59,751 bases of DNA from Oscillospiraceae bacterium (GTDB lineage Bacteria > Bacillota > Clostridia > Oscillospirales > Oscillospiraceae). Positions 59,665 to 59,751 of this stretch are shown here, piece after piece; position 1 is the stretch's first letter, and each line of letters opens with the position of its first letter. A program made the position numbers and the translations under genes. A model generated the notes under the pieces. The model ran no database searches. It was not told the origin of the DNA and saw only the letters and a list, made by a program, of their open reading frames with translations. The stretch is from NCBI GenBank assembly GCA_015068495.1, contig SVKL01000013.1, forward strand, positions 1-59,751, read 5' to 3'.

Positions 59665-59688
59665 GGGAACGGCGAATTTGCCGTTCCC
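59665..59688. terminator. Terminator of the gene entering from the right edge
   Basis: 9-bp arms (GGGAACGGC and GCCGTTCCC) with a 6-base loop; T-rich on both sides. It lies directly after the stop codon at 59691-59693. Confidence 0.85.
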
Positions 59689-59690
59689 TT

Positions 59691-59751
59691 TTATTCTTCT
59701 TCTCGTTTTGGGGGATAGGGTTTACGCTCGTCGGTCAGGTCCATCAAAAAA
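59691..59751 (-). CDS. C-terminal end of an unidentified protein (partial, runs off window)
   Basis: The minus-strand frame closing at TAA (59691-59693) encodes a tail LMDLTDERKPYPPKREEE. It is open to the window edge and ends just before a terminator, so it is probably the end of a real gene. Too short to identify. Confidence 0.5.
   Translation of the reverse strand, partial: FLMDLTDERKPYPPKREEE

Noticed and set aside
1..59751. CRISPR array, rRNA operon, insertion sequence or riboswitch
   Set aside because: No regularly spaced repeats, no rRNA-like sequence, no transposase frame with terminal repeats and no recognisable riboswitch core were seen on either strand.

Overview
The window joins two kinds of DNA. 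Positions 1 to about 23,800 are AT-rich, and nearly every gene is on the minus strand and tightly packed. This is a large part of an integrative and conjugative element (ICE) of the type common in gut Clostridia. The remaining 36 kb is visibly GC-richer and carries ordinary chromosomal metabolism, cell-envelope and repair genes. The protein types (DUF6103/DUF3849/DUF3846/DUF4314-like ICE cargo, RACE protein, VTC/DUF4956/CotH, SpaA/Cna-B adhesin with a sortase) point to a Gram-positive anaerobe of the Clostridia, probably Oscillospiraceae/Ruminococcaceae. The genus cannot be fixed from the sequence alone.

ICE, 1-23,800. Reading leftward from the right end (the transcription direction): a DUF4314-like protein, a Dcm-type cytosine methylase, a ferredoxin-fold (YubB-like) protein, a small membrane protein, a D12-class adenine methylase, two AbrB-like proteins, DUF3849-like, YodL/DUF3846-like and SpoVG-like proteins. 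Then come a CAP-domain lipoprotein, a 1749-residue Cna-B adhesin with an N-terminal NlpC/P60-like domain, and a mating-channel block: pilin-like protein, polytopic TrbL/VirB6-like protein, VirB3/PrgI-like protein, VirB4-associated protein, class B sortase, VirB4 ATPase, NlpC/P60 hydrolase. Last are accessory proteins, a hairpin-dense segment that may be the origin of transfer, a ribbon-helix-helix-type accessory gene and the start of a MobP/MobL relaxase that runs off the left edge. No coupling protein (VirD4) or integrase lies inside the window.

Boundary, 23,425-24,370. Three successive leftward terminators separate the ICE from an initiator tRNA-fMet gene on the minus strand. The tRNA 3' end faces the element. 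Beyond it is an XRE repressor/ImmA-like metallopeptidase pair whose promoter overlaps a palindromic operator candidate.

Chromosome, 25,170-59,751. Blocks in order are: (a) DegT aminotransferase, amidohydrolase, AraC regulator, DUF3786 protein and a RACE-type corrinoid-enzyme activator; (b) Gfo/Idh/MocA oxidoreductase divergent from adenosine deaminase; (c) a CotH-kinase/VTC/DUF4956/FIST-like operon; (d) a LarA-like C2 epimerase, PHP phosphoesterase, 6-phosphogluconate dehydrogenase and PfkB sugar-acid kinase operon; (e) a coupled pair of FAD/Rossmann proteins; (f) rodA-uxaC; (g) a divergent AraC regulator with a ceramidase-like, sugar isomerase-like and GH28-like operon, all apparently intracellular; (h) MgtC, RidA, YhaN-like ATPase, SbcD-like nuclease and YmdB.

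The most promising undescribed ideas are the aldonate epimerase/kinase/6PG dehydrogenase operon (d), which could feed uronate carbon into 6-phosphogluconate, and a short C-terminal EQ-x-M tail shared by several unrelated ICE cargo proteins. All functional calls rest on reading motifs by eye; no database search was run.
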